Assembly: GCA_030426805.1 (NCBI GenBank)
Contig: JAUHXU010000005.1
Coordinates: 496,001-560,000 of the forward strand
Length of the DNA: 64,000 nt
DNA from: a bacterium
GTDB lineage: Bacteria; Planctomycetota; JAFGQW01
Direction: 5' to 3'
The position numbers and the translations under genes are program-made. The notes under the pieces are model-generated. The model searched no databases. It was not told the origin of the DNA and worked only from the letters and a program-made list of their open reading frames with translations. Positions 17,181 to 24,996 of this stretch are shown in pieces. The number at the start of each line of letters is the position of its first letter. Positions within the stretch are counted from its first letter, which is position 1.

Positions 17181-18290
17181 TCAACCGGCGGGTTCGTGCG
17201 GCGGCGGGTCGTCGTGCTGCACGGCGCCCGGGGGCGACTCGGCGGAGATGCCGCGCAACAGTCGCCCGAGCAGATCCGCACCGGTGATGATTCGCCGACG
17301 CGACGGATCCGATGTCCACAGCAGCGCGATGTCCTTGTCGACCACGTCGTCTTCGGGATGTTCGCGATCGACGCGGAACCGGCGGAAGACCTCGCCGAGC
17401 GGAACGGTCGGGCTGTCGACCACGATCGGGCGGTGGCAGTAGGAATACGGCGACCGGGCCACCGACGGGTTGAGCGCCGCGCGCAGGAACGCGTCCGCAT
17501 CCATGATCAGCCTCGGCTGGTCCTCCTCGTCGGTCAGCACGACCCACTTGCGACCGGATGCGGCGACCGCGGCGAGGAACGGATCATCCACGCGCGGCGC
17601 GAAGTCCGGGATGACCGGGAGATCGACGTTCGTCGGTAGCGAGATGATGCTGCGAGGGTCGATCGGCTCCCCCTCCTTGCCGGCCGGCAGATCGTCGAGC
17701 GCCAGGAAGTTCAACACGCCCACGCCCTCGCGATGCTCGAGGTCCGCTTCGTGCGAGAGCACGTGCTTCTCGATGATCGCCTTCAGGTGCGTCTCACGCA
17801 GGTAGTGGATGCCGTCGGGTCCCAGCCACCGGTCGAGCAGCCACGCGCTCGGACGCGCGACCGGCCAGAGCACACGCTGGTAGAAGCGCAGGACCGGGGC
17901 CAACCGACGCCCCATCGCGAGCGCGTGTCGCGAGAAGTACGCCTGCGGCGTGATCTCGCCGACCAGCGTGATGCCGAACGTCGCGAACGCGAAGGCGGCG
18001 ACGCCGAACAGGACCGAGTCCATCAGCAGCGTGAGCAGCGTGTTGACCGCGACGTTGCCCCACAGGATCGTCGTCAGCAGGTAGTTCGCATCCGATCGCA
18101 GCGCCAACACCGTCCGCGCGGCGTTGCTGCCCTGCTCCGCCTCGATCTCGAGGTGCAGGCGGCTCAAGCTGAAGAGCGCGAGATTCAACCCCGAGAACAT
18201 CGCCGAGTGCAGCAGGCACAACGCGATCCCGGCCCACGTGATCGCCGCGAGCCAGGCGGGCATTTCGCCCGTTGCGAAAAGAGCGGACAT
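17181..18290 (-). CDS. CNNM/CorC-type membrane protein (DUF21 plus degenerate CBS region)
   Basis: 369 residues. Three to four transmembrane helices within about 1-145 form a DUF21 core. It shows the family signatures SGLNLALFSLSRLHLE, LWGNVAVNTLL and GEITPQAYF, the last close to the usual GEI(L/I)PK. Residues about 175-350 occupy the place of the CBS pair but are poorly conserved. Family members are linked to magnesium or other divalent cation transport. The gene is flanked on both sides by copies of the palindromic element (copy 1 downstream, copy 2 upstream). Confidence 0.8.
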   Translation of the reverse strand: MSALFATGEMPAWLAAITWAGIALCLLHSAMFSGLNLALFSLSRLHLEIEAEQGSNAARTVLALRSDANYLLTTILWGNVAVNTLLTLLMDSVLFGVAAFAFATFGITLVGEITPQAYFSRHALAMGRRLAPVLRFYQRVLWPVARPSAWLLDRWLGPDGIHYLRETHLKAIIEKHVLSHEADLEHREGVGVLNFLALDDLPAGKEGEPIDPRSIISLPTNVDLPVIPDFAPRVDDPFLAAVAASGRKWVVLTDEEDQPRLIMDADAFLRAALNPSVARSPYSYCHRPIVVDSPTVPLGEVFRRFRVDREHPEDDVVDKDIALLWTSDPSRRRIITGADLLGRLLRGISAESPPGAVQHDDPPPHEPAG

Positions 18291-18410
18291 GATCGATGGC
18301 TCCGCAAGTCGTTCGAGAGCGGTGAACGCCGGAACGCTACACGATCGGGGTGCCCACCCCCAAGGAAGAAGCCGTCACGCAAGGGCTGCGTGTTCACCGA
18401 GCGCAGATCG

Positions 18411-18508
18411 GTTTCAAATCGAAATGTGTCCCCCAACGCTGCCATATTCGGGTTTGAAGCGCTTCAAACGCGAATATGGCAGCATTGGGGGACAAATCGG
18501 CGGGTGAA
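18411..18508. repeat. 98-bp palindromic element, copy 2
   Basis: The flank GTTTCAAATCGAAATG precedes a 68-nt near-perfect hairpin (18427-18494). Its centre is TTTGAAGCGCTTCAAA (18453-18468), and AATCGGCGGGTGA follows. It lies in a divergent gap, 38 bp upstream of the sigma fusion gene. Most positions of the two 26-nt arms pair. Confidence 0.9.
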
Positions 18509-18546
18509 CTTGCGTCGTTTTGCCTTCGCGTGGGATCTTCCGGGGC

Positions 18547-20859
18547 ATGGACCCCGAGTGCCTCCTCGAGAATGCGGATTGGGCGCATCGCCTCGCACGC
18601 AAGCTCGTCGGCGACGATCGCGCCGATGATCTCGTGCAGGATGCATGGGTCACCGCGATCGAGTCTCGCGCGTGCCGCCCGGGGTCGATCCGGGCGTGGC
18701 TCTACCGGGTTCTGCTCAATCGCGCTCGGCGATTCGCCCGCACGGATCGCCGACGGATCCAGCGCGAGCGACGGGTCGCGCGAGACGAGGCGACGCCGTC
18801 GACCGAGGCGGTCGTCGAGAGGCTGCAAGCGCACCGCTCGTTGGCCGAGCACGTCGAAGCGCTACGGGAGCCGTATCGGTCGACGCTGATCCTGCGGTAC
18901 TACGAGGACCTGCGACCGCGCGAGATCGCGATGCGCGAAGGCGTCGCCGTGACGACGGTGCGGTCGCGGATCGACCGGGGAATCAGGCAGTTGCGCGAAG
19001 CACTCGACCGCTCCCACGCCGGCGATCGCAGTCGGTGGCTCGCCGGACTGGCCCCGCTGTTCCTGGACAAGCCGACGACGTGCGGCACGGTTGCGAAGGG
19101 AACGGCGGCGGCCGGTCTCGTGACGGTCGCACTGACCCTCATGCTGTTGCCGGACCCGAACACGAATACGGATCGAGGCATTGTCGTCGACGACCGTGGC
19201 AAGCCCGTCGAAGGGGCGTTGGTGCGCGCATTCCGGCCGCAGCGCACGTTCAACGGCTTCGATGGGCCGGCTGTCCGCACCGACGCGCGCGGACACTTTC
19301 ACTTCGACGACCGGGACGACGACGTGTCGTTCCGCGTGCGGATCACGGCGCCCGGGAGGCGTGCGGCAGCCGGCTGGGCTTCAGCCGGTCGGCGCGGGAG
19401 GATCACGCTGCTCGCGGCTCACGAGGTCGGAGTCCGCGTCGTGGAAGCCGCGACGCAACGACCGCTCTCCGGCGCACGCGTGTGGTGTAGCCAACTCGAA
19501 CGCGGACGCGGCGGATACGACCCGCCGCTGGACGAAGCGACCAGCGACGCTCGCGGACGGGCGTCAGTCATGCTGTGCGTCGGGCGAGCCAAGGTGTTCG
19601 CCTCGCGACCGGGGTTCGCACCGGCAATGGTCGAGCTCGACGTCGGTCGCGGAGGCACCGATCTTCGCATCGCACTCGCACCGGGCGGACAACTCCGGGG
19701 CGTCGTCGTCGATCGGCACGATCGACCACTTGCCGGCGTGCGAGTCGACGGCCGCGCCAACGTGCAGAACATCGGACCGTTCCGACAGAGCACGGTGACC
19801 GATCGGTCCGGCGCCTTCGTCCTCACCGATGTTCCCACGTCACAGGCGCCCGGAGGGCGGATCGTCCTCCGGTTCGCGCACGATGCCCATGCCCAAACCG
19901 TGCGGTACTGTGAACTGCCGACGCCGCGATCCGCCACGATCATGAAGGTCACGCTCGAACGCGCATGCACGTTCGTCGGCACGGTCCGTTGGCGAGACGG
20001 TTCCCCCGCGCCGCGGCTCGACGTCCGGGTCTTGCCGCTCGCGCGAGTCTCGCCACATTCGATGCTCCACGGCGTTCCGACCCACGCGAATCCGATGAAC
20101 CGGCTCCTCTGGGAACGGGCCGAGACCGATCCGAACGGCTGGGTCTCGATCGACGGCCTCGCCGACGGCGACGTCGTCGTCGAGGTGTCTCGCGACTACA
20201 AGCTGCTCTCTCGGACGACGGAACGCGTCGGCGGCGGGGTGCGTCCGGCCGTGATTCGGCTCGACGAAGACCCGCCGGAGCGAGCCGCGCTGACGCTGCG
20301 CGTCCAGACCGCAACCGGCGAGCCGATCGCCGGCGCGCGTGTCACGCTCGTCGAGGGCGCGATGAGGCGCACGGCAACGACGGACTCGCGCGGCCAAGCG
20401 ATGCTCGCCGACTTGCCGCGCCGTCCGTTGACCGGATTCGTGACGCCGACCGGACGGCTCCCGAGGGAGTTTCGCGTCACGTCGACCGACTGGGATGCGG
20501 GGACGGTGGTCGTGCAGGTGAGTCGCGGCGGCGTTGTCGGAGGCAGAGTCGTCCGCCCCGACGGTTCGCCCGCGGTCGTGGCCGTTCGCCTCGTGAAAAC
20601 CCACGACTGCCGCCCCGATCCGACGCAGGCGATCGGCGCCCACACGCTGCTCGGGCCATCGCTCGTATTCGGCGGCGATGACAGCGGAGGCCGGGTAATC
20701 AGCGATTCCGAGGGCCGCTTCGAGTTCCGCGACGTTGGCGACGGCAACTACAAGCTGACGGTCGACCAGGCTTTCGACGTCGTCGACCGGCCCGATGTCG
20801 TGCGCAGTGGGATGACGGACATTCGCGTCACCGTGCGAACACCCGGGGATCGGCGGTGA
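18547..20859 (+). CDS. Membrane-tethered ECF sigma factor fused to carboxypeptidase-regulatory-like repeats
   Basis: 770 residues. Sigma region 2 (about 10-65, with RADDLVQDAWVTAIES) and region 4 (about 95-152, with LRYYEDLRPREIAMREGV) form a complete ECF factor. A hydrophobic segment at about 187-202 (AAAGLVTVALTLMLLP) can cross the membrane. From 210 to the end several CarboxypepD_reg-like beta-sandwich repeats follow, each with a 'G.V.D..G.P..GA.V' start. The expected topology is sigma domain inside and repeats outside. This would couple an envelope signal directly to transcription, probably after proteolysis; that mechanism is inference. The ATG at 18547 is preferred over an in-frame TTG at 18520. 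Palindromic element copy 2 is just upstream. Confidence 0.85.
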   Translation: MDPECLLENADWAHRLARKLVGDDRADDLVQDAWVTAIESRACRPGSIRAWLYRVLLNRARRFARTDRRRIQRERRVARDEATPSTEAVVERLQAHRSLAEHVEALREPYRSTLILRYYEDLRPREIAMREGVAVTTVRSRIDRGIRQLREALDRSHAGDRSRWLAGLAPLFLDKPTTCGTVAKGTAAAGLVTVALTLMLLPDPNTNTDRGIVVDDRGKPVEGALVRAFRPQRTFNGFDGPAVRTDARGHFHFDDRDDDVSFRVRITAPGRRAAAGWASAGRRGRITLLAAHEVGVRVVEAATQRPLSGARVWCSQLERGRGGYDPPLDEATSDARGRASVMLCVGRAKVFASRPGFAPAMVELDVGRGGTDLRIALAPGGQLRGVVVDRHDRPLAGVRVDGRANVQNIGPFRQSTVTDRSGAFVLTDVPTSQAPGGRIVLRFAHDAHAQTVRYCELPTPRSATIMKVTLERACTFVGTVRWRDGSPAPRLDVRVLPLARVSPHSMLHGVPTHANPMNRLLWERAETDPNGWVSIDGLADGDVVVEVSRDYKLLSRTTERVGGGVRPAVIRLDEDPPERAALTLRVQTATGEPIAGARVTLVEGAMRRTATTDSRGQAMLADLPRRPLTGFVTPTGRLPREFRVTSTDWDAGTVVVQVSRGGVVGGRVVRPDGSPAVVAVRLVKTHDCRPDPTQAIGAHTLLGPSLVFGGDDSGGRVISDSEGRFEFRDVGDGNYKLTVDQAFDVVDRPDVVRSGMTDIRVTVRTPGDRR

Positions 20860-20916
20860 TGAGAGTTTCCTGAGACCGCGCGTAACTTTCCGGCTTCCCC
20901 GCCGACTGTATCGGCG

Positions 20917-21396
20917 ATGACTCCCGAACTCTCCCCATCGATCGCGCCGGCCGCGGACGTGGCGCCGGGCACGCGGTTCGCCGTTCGTGTGCGGCTGGAG
21001 CGCAGCGGTGCGCACGGGACGCTTCCGCGGTTTCGCGGGGCGAGCTGTGTGCACCGCTGGTTCCGTAGCCTGGGCGACCTGGACCGCGAGGTGTTCATCG
21101 CGTGCCTGCTCGACGCGAAGCAGCGGCTGACCGGTCACCACATCGTCAGCGTCGGTGTGCTCGATGCGTCGCCGGTGCACCCGCGCGAGGTGTTCAAAGC
21201 CGCGATCGTCGGCAACGCCGCGTCGATCCTGTGCGTGCACAACCACCCGTCGGGCGACGCGCGGCCCAGCCGGGAGGACCGCGACATCACCGACCGCCTC
21301 AAGCGCGCCGGCGCGCTGCTCGGCATCCCGCTCCTCGACCACGTCGTGATCGGCGACGGGGAGTGGGTGAGCTTGCGCGAGCTGGGCGGGTGGTGA
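20917..21396 (+). CDS. RadC-like JAB (MPN) domain protein, short form
   Basis: 159 residues. The JAMM metal motif HNHPSGDARPSRED, with the upstream Glu in PREVFKAAI, matches the RadC family. The N-terminal helix-hairpin-helix part of full-length RadC is replaced by a short unrelated stretch. The metal ligands are intact, so peptidase- or nuclease-like activity is possible, but RadC proteins have no settled function. It sits between the sigma fusion gene and copy 3 of the palindromic element. RadC genes are often seen on mobile DNA, which makes this neighbourhood notable. Confidence 0.85.
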   Translation: MTPELSPSIAPAADVAPGTRFAVRVRLERSGAHGTLPRFRGASCVHRWFRSLGDLDREVFIACLLDAKQRLTGHHIVSVGVLDASPVHPREVFKAAIVGNAASILCVHNHPSGDARPSREDRDITDRLKRAGALLGIPLLDHVVIGDGEWVSLRELGGW

Positions 21397-21403
21397 GTGC
21401 GCT

Positions 21404-21501
21404 GTTTCAAAGCGAGATATGTCCCTCAACGCTGCCACATTCTGGTTTGAAGCGCTTCAAACGCGAATGTGTCAGCGATGAGGGACAAATCCGCGGGTGA
21501 A
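21404..21501. repeat. 98-bp palindromic element, copy 3
   Basis: The flank GTTTCAAAGCGAGATA precedes a 68-nt hairpin (21420-21487) centred on TTTGAAGCGCTTCAAA (21446-21461), followed by AATCCGCGGGTGAACG. It starts 8 bp after the RadC-like stop and lies 87 bp before the ABC ATPase ATG. Compared with copy 2, two stem pairs change on both sides (C:G to T:A and T:A to C:G). Confidence 0.9.
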
Positions 21502-21587
21502 CGCGGTTGCGTCGCGGGCACTTTGCGTGATAAAGTTCCCGCTCGCCGGCCGTGACACCGAAGGGAAACGGGACGAGAGAAACGCTG

Positions 21588-22334
21588 ATGCCGACGGTTC
21601 TCCGCGCAGAGCGTGTCGAACGCTCATTCGCCGACGGTGCCGGTGATCCGGTGCCGGTACTCCGCGACGTGTCGCTCTCGGTCGACGAACGAGAGTTCGT
21701 GACCGTGATGGGGCCGTCGGGCTCCGGAAAGACGACGCTGCTCCACTGCCTCGCCGGACTCGACCGGCCGACGAACGGTTCGATCGTGCTCGGCGACACC
21801 GACCTCGCGTCGGTCTCGGAGCGCGAGCGAACGCTCACGCGCCGACGCACGATCGGGTTCGTCTTCCAGTTCTTCAATCTGCTGCCCGACCTGAACGTGC
21901 GCGAAAACGTGGAGTTGCCGCTGTTGATCGCCGGCGAGACGCCGCGTCACCATCGGGCGCGCATCGACGAGTTGCTCGATGCGCTCGGAATCGCGCGACT
22001 CCACGACCGCCCGCCGCACGCGCTGTCGGGCGGCGAGATGCAGCGCGTGAGCATCGCGCGGGCGCTCGCGAGTCGCCCCCCGCTCATCCTCGCCGACGAG
22101 CCGACGGGCAACCTCGCGACGAAGGCCGGCGAGGAGACGATGGACCTGTTCCGCGACGTGCGCGAGCGCTTCGGCACCGCGATCCTCCTCGTCACGCACA
22201 ACCCGCGCGACGCCGCGTACGGCGACCGCGTGCTGTTCCTGCTGGACGGCGTTCTCGACCCGACGAACACCCTGAGTGGACCCGACCTCGATGCGACTGC
22301 TGTTTTTTCTCGTCTCGAGGCACTGGGCATCTGA
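21588..22334 (+). CDS. LolD/MacB-type ABC transporter ATPase
   Basis: 248 residues. Walker A GPSGSGKTT, Q-loop FVFQFFN, signature LSGGEMQRV, Walker B LILADEPTGNL and H-loop VTHN place it in the LolD/MacB/FtsE group that powers envelope export or lipoprotein release. The D-loop reads NLATKAG where the family usually has NLD. The ATG at 21588 is preferred over an upstream in-frame GTG. The gene overlaps the FtsX-like permease start by 44 bp, so the two form an operon. Confidence 0.9.
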   Translation: MPTVLRAERVERSFADGAGDPVPVLRDVSLSVDEREFVTVMGPSGSGKTTLLHCLAGLDRPTNGSIVLGDTDLASVSERERTLTRRRTIGFVFQFFNLLPDLNVRENVELPLLIAGETPRHHRARIDELLDALGIARLHDRPPHALSGGEMQRVSIARALASRPPLILADEPTGNLATKAGEETMDLFRDVRERFGTAILLVTHNPRDAAYGDRVLFLLDGVLDPTNTLSGPDLDATAVFSRLEALGI

Positions 22335-24855
22335 CCCGCTCCGGGCAGCGCTCACCTGGTTCGGCGTCGCACTCGGCCTCGCGGTCGTCACGTCGATCCA
22401 CGTCCTCGACCACAACACGATCCTGAGCGAACTCGATCGCAAGCGCGGCGACTTCGGCCGCGTCGACTTCGAGCTGCGACTGCGCGACCCCGCCCAGCGC
22501 CTGACCGACGCGCGGACCGCGCTCCGCACGACCGAGGGCATCGCCCGGGTCGGCGTGATCGCGCAAACGCGCATCGAACTCGAGCGCGGCGACCGAACCG
22601 AACGCGTGAAGCTGTTCGGGCTCGCACCGCTCGGCGCCGATCAGTTCGGCCACTACCGACTCGCCCGCGGTCGCGACCTGACCGACCTCGACGTCGAACG
22701 CGACGTGTTCATCGGCGCCGAACTCGCCGACCGGCTCGGCGTCGACGTCGGCGACGAACTCGACGCGCGCGCGATGCCGATCGCGGTGATCACCGAGTGC
22801 ATCGACGGCAAGCGCGTGCCCCGCGGCGACGGCCGCCGCGAAGCGGCACGCCCGTTCGCACAGCTCCGCGTCGCCGGCATCCTCGAGCCGTTTCGCCTCG
22901 GTCGCCAAGCCGGCGGCATCGTGATGATCGGCGCGTATTCGCTCGCGCAGAACCTCGGTCGCCGCCCGACGCCCACGCTGCAAGTGCGGCGCACCGCCGG
23001 CTTCGACCCCGACCGTCTCCGCACGGCGCTCGCCGACGACTACGTGATCGAGGAGCGGCGAAGCGCGCTGATCGGCGAGAGCGCCGACGAACGCGCGTTC
23101 CGCAACGGCGTCAAGGTGCTCGGCTGCCTCGCGTTCATCCTCGGGATGTTCGTGATCTTCCACACGCTGTCGCATGCGATTGCCGAGAAGGCGCGACGGG
23201 TCGGCACGCTTCGCTGCCTCGGGGCGACGCAGCGGCAAGTCACCGCGGCGTTCCTCGTCGACGCGCTGTCGCTGAGCGCGCTCGGCGTCGTCGGCGGCAT
23301 CGCCGGCGGCATCGGGCTCGCGAAGCTCTTCATGGCGTTCGAGGTCACGACGCTCGGCCTCGGCAAGTCGATCCACACGTTCGAGGTGCCGTGGGGCACC
23401 GTGCTCGCCCTCGGCGCGCTCGGCATCGCGTTCACGATGCTCGGCGCGGCGTTCCCGCTGATGAAGATCCGCCGCCTGACGCCGCAACGGACGCTCTACG
23501 TGCGCGACCTCGCCCCGCCCGCGGACCTGATGCGCGGCGTGCACGTCTTCCTGCTCGTCGTGCTCGTCGGCTTCACGCCGCTCGCCTACCTCGCGATGAC
23601 ACCGCTGCTCGAAGGCGGCGACACGACGTCGGTGCTGCTGCAACTCGGCGGCCTGGTCGCGGTCTTCTTCGGCGTCGTGCTCGTGTCGCCGCGGCTGCTC
23701 CGCTGGCTCGGGCACCTGCCGATCGTCGTGGCCCGCCGCGCCTCACCGCTGGCGTCGTTCCTCGTCGGCAAGACACTGCACCGCGCACCGGGACGCCTCG
23801 CGACCGCCGTCTGCGGCCTCGCCGTCGTATCGCTCTCGTGGGTCGGACTGCGCGCGATCACCGCGTCGCTCGAACGCGAGGTCGCGATCTTCGCCGAGGC
23901 CGGGCTCGCCGACCGGATGTTCGTCCGGATCGACCCGAACCGACCACTGCCGCCGGGATCGTGGAAGACGTTCGGCGACGTCGACGGTGTCGTGGACGCG
24001 ATTCCGATCCACACGTCGTTCGAGCTCGGGATCCGACTCGCCGGCACGGATGCCGAAGCACTCACCGCACCCGGCCGTGCACTCGAGGGCCGACTCGATC
24101 TCGCCCGCGCGATGCACGACGACCGCGGCCTGCTCGTCAGCCGCCGCCTCGCGGAGCTGCGCGGCCTCGCGGTGAACGACACGATCGCCGCGCACACCGG
24201 CGGCGGCGTCGTGCACTACCGCGTGCTCGCGATCGACGACCGCGACGGCTTCTTCCCCGACGAGCGCGCGTATGCGCTGTGCGATCAGCGCTGGCTCGAG
24301 AACGACTTCTGCCTCGACACGCGCTACCCGCTCGACTACGCGCTGCAGATCGAATCGAGCGCCGACAAGCTCGCGTTGCTCGCGGGCCTGCTCAACCACG
24401 GCGTCCACGCGCAGTGGGCCAAGACCGGCGACGAGCTGCACGCCGAACACAAGGCCGACATCGCCCGCGACTTCCTCTTCTTCGACGTCCTCGTCTTGCT
24501 GATGCTCCTGATCGCCGGCACCGGCCAGCTCAACCTGATGGCGCTGTCGGCGCTCGCACGGCGCCGCGAGCTGGGCGTCCTCGGCGCGCTCGGGGTGACG
24601 AGCGGCGACCACGCGCGCGTGCTGCTCCTCGAATCGCTCGTCGTCGCGTTCATCACCGGGATCGTGACCGTCGCGGCCGGTATTCCGCTGTCGTGGGTCC
24701 TGATTCGCGGCCTCCGGGACGTGAGCGGGCTCGCCGTGCCGCTGGCGTGGCCCGTCGCGGGCTTTGCCGCGGCGGTCGGGCTCGCGTTCGCGACCTCGCT
24801 CGCCGTCGCGGCCGTCGTGTCGCTGCGGGTGGATCGGCGAGTCCCCCACATCTGA
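22291..24855 (+). CDS. FtsX-like ABC permease (MacB/LolCE type), large
   Basis: 854 residues with two FtsX modules. An N-terminal helix (about 17-35) precedes a periplasmic domain (about 40-270). A first set of FtsX helices spans about 275-400, and extra helices lie near 415-475. A second periplasmic stretch runs about 500-735 and a second FtsX set about 740-850. This is the layout of permeases with duplicated FtsX domains that work with LolD-like ATPases. The ATG at 22291 lies inside the end of the ATPase gene. Likely substrates are lipoproteins, toxins or antibiotics; nothing here decides. Confidence 0.88.
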   Translation: MRLLFFLVSRHWASDPLRAALTWFGVALGLAVVTSIHVLDHNTILSELDRKRGDFGRVDFELRLRDPAQRLTDARTALRTTEGIARVGVIAQTRIELERGDRTERVKLFGLAPLGADQFGHYRLARGRDLTDLDVERDVFIGAELADRLGVDVGDELDARAMPIAVITECIDGKRVPRGDGRREAARPFAQLRVAGILEPFRLGRQAGGIVMIGAYSLAQNLGRRPTPTLQVRRTAGFDPDRLRTALADDYVIEERRSALIGESADERAFRNGVKVLGCLAFILGMFVIFHTLSHAIAEKARRVGTLRCLGATQRQVTAAFLVDALSLSALGVVGGIAGGIGLAKLFMAFEVTTLGLGKSIHTFEVPWGTVLALGALGIAFTMLGAAFPLMKIRRLTPQRTLYVRDLAPPADLMRGVHVFLLVVLVGFTPLAYLAMTPLLEGGDTTSVLLQLGGLVAVFFGVVLVSPRLLRWLGHLPIVVARRASPLASFLVGKTLHRAPGRLATAVCGLAVVSLSWVGLRAITASLEREVAIFAEAGLADRMFVRIDPNRPLPPGSWKTFGDVDGVVDAIPIHTSFELGIRLAGTDAEALTAPGRALEGRLDLARAMHDDRGLLVSRRLAELRGLAVNDTIAAHTGGGVVHYRVLAIDDRDGFFPDERAYALCDQRWLENDFCLDTRYPLDYALQIESSADKLALLAGLLNHGVHAQWAKTGDELHAEHKADIARDFLFFDVLVLLMLLIAGTGQLNLMALSALARRRELGVLGALGVTSGDHARVLLLESLVVAFITGIVTVAAGIPLSWVLIRGLRDVSGLAVPLAWPVAGFAAAVGLAFATSLAVAAVVSLRVDRRVPHI

Positions 24856-24865
24856 TCCAGGGCAT

Positions 24866-24887
24866 GGATCCGAGGCACATCGGATCC
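24866..24887 (+). terminator. Hairpin terminator candidate after the FtsX-like gene
   Basis: A perfect 8-bp stem GGATCCGA/TCGGATCC with a 6-nt loop sits 10 bp after the stop. No long T-run follows. Confidence 0.45.
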
Positions 24888-24996
24888 ACACCGGGACTTT
24901 CTGGTCCGGGCACCGAATGGTGCGGTACACTTGTGGGAGCCCGGGGCACGCCCGGGGGCGCAGGGGCAGGGACACCTACGACCGGGGACGACAGAA

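Noticed and set aside
18520..18546. TTG at 18520 as the start of the sigma fusion gene
   Set aside because: It adds nine residues without family match and lies just 12 bp past the palindromic element; the ATG at 18547 begins typical sigma sequence.
17069..21501. Palindromic elements as ordinary Rho-independent terminators
   Set aside because: No T-run follows, one copy lies in a divergent gap before a start codon, and flanks outside the hairpin are also conserved.
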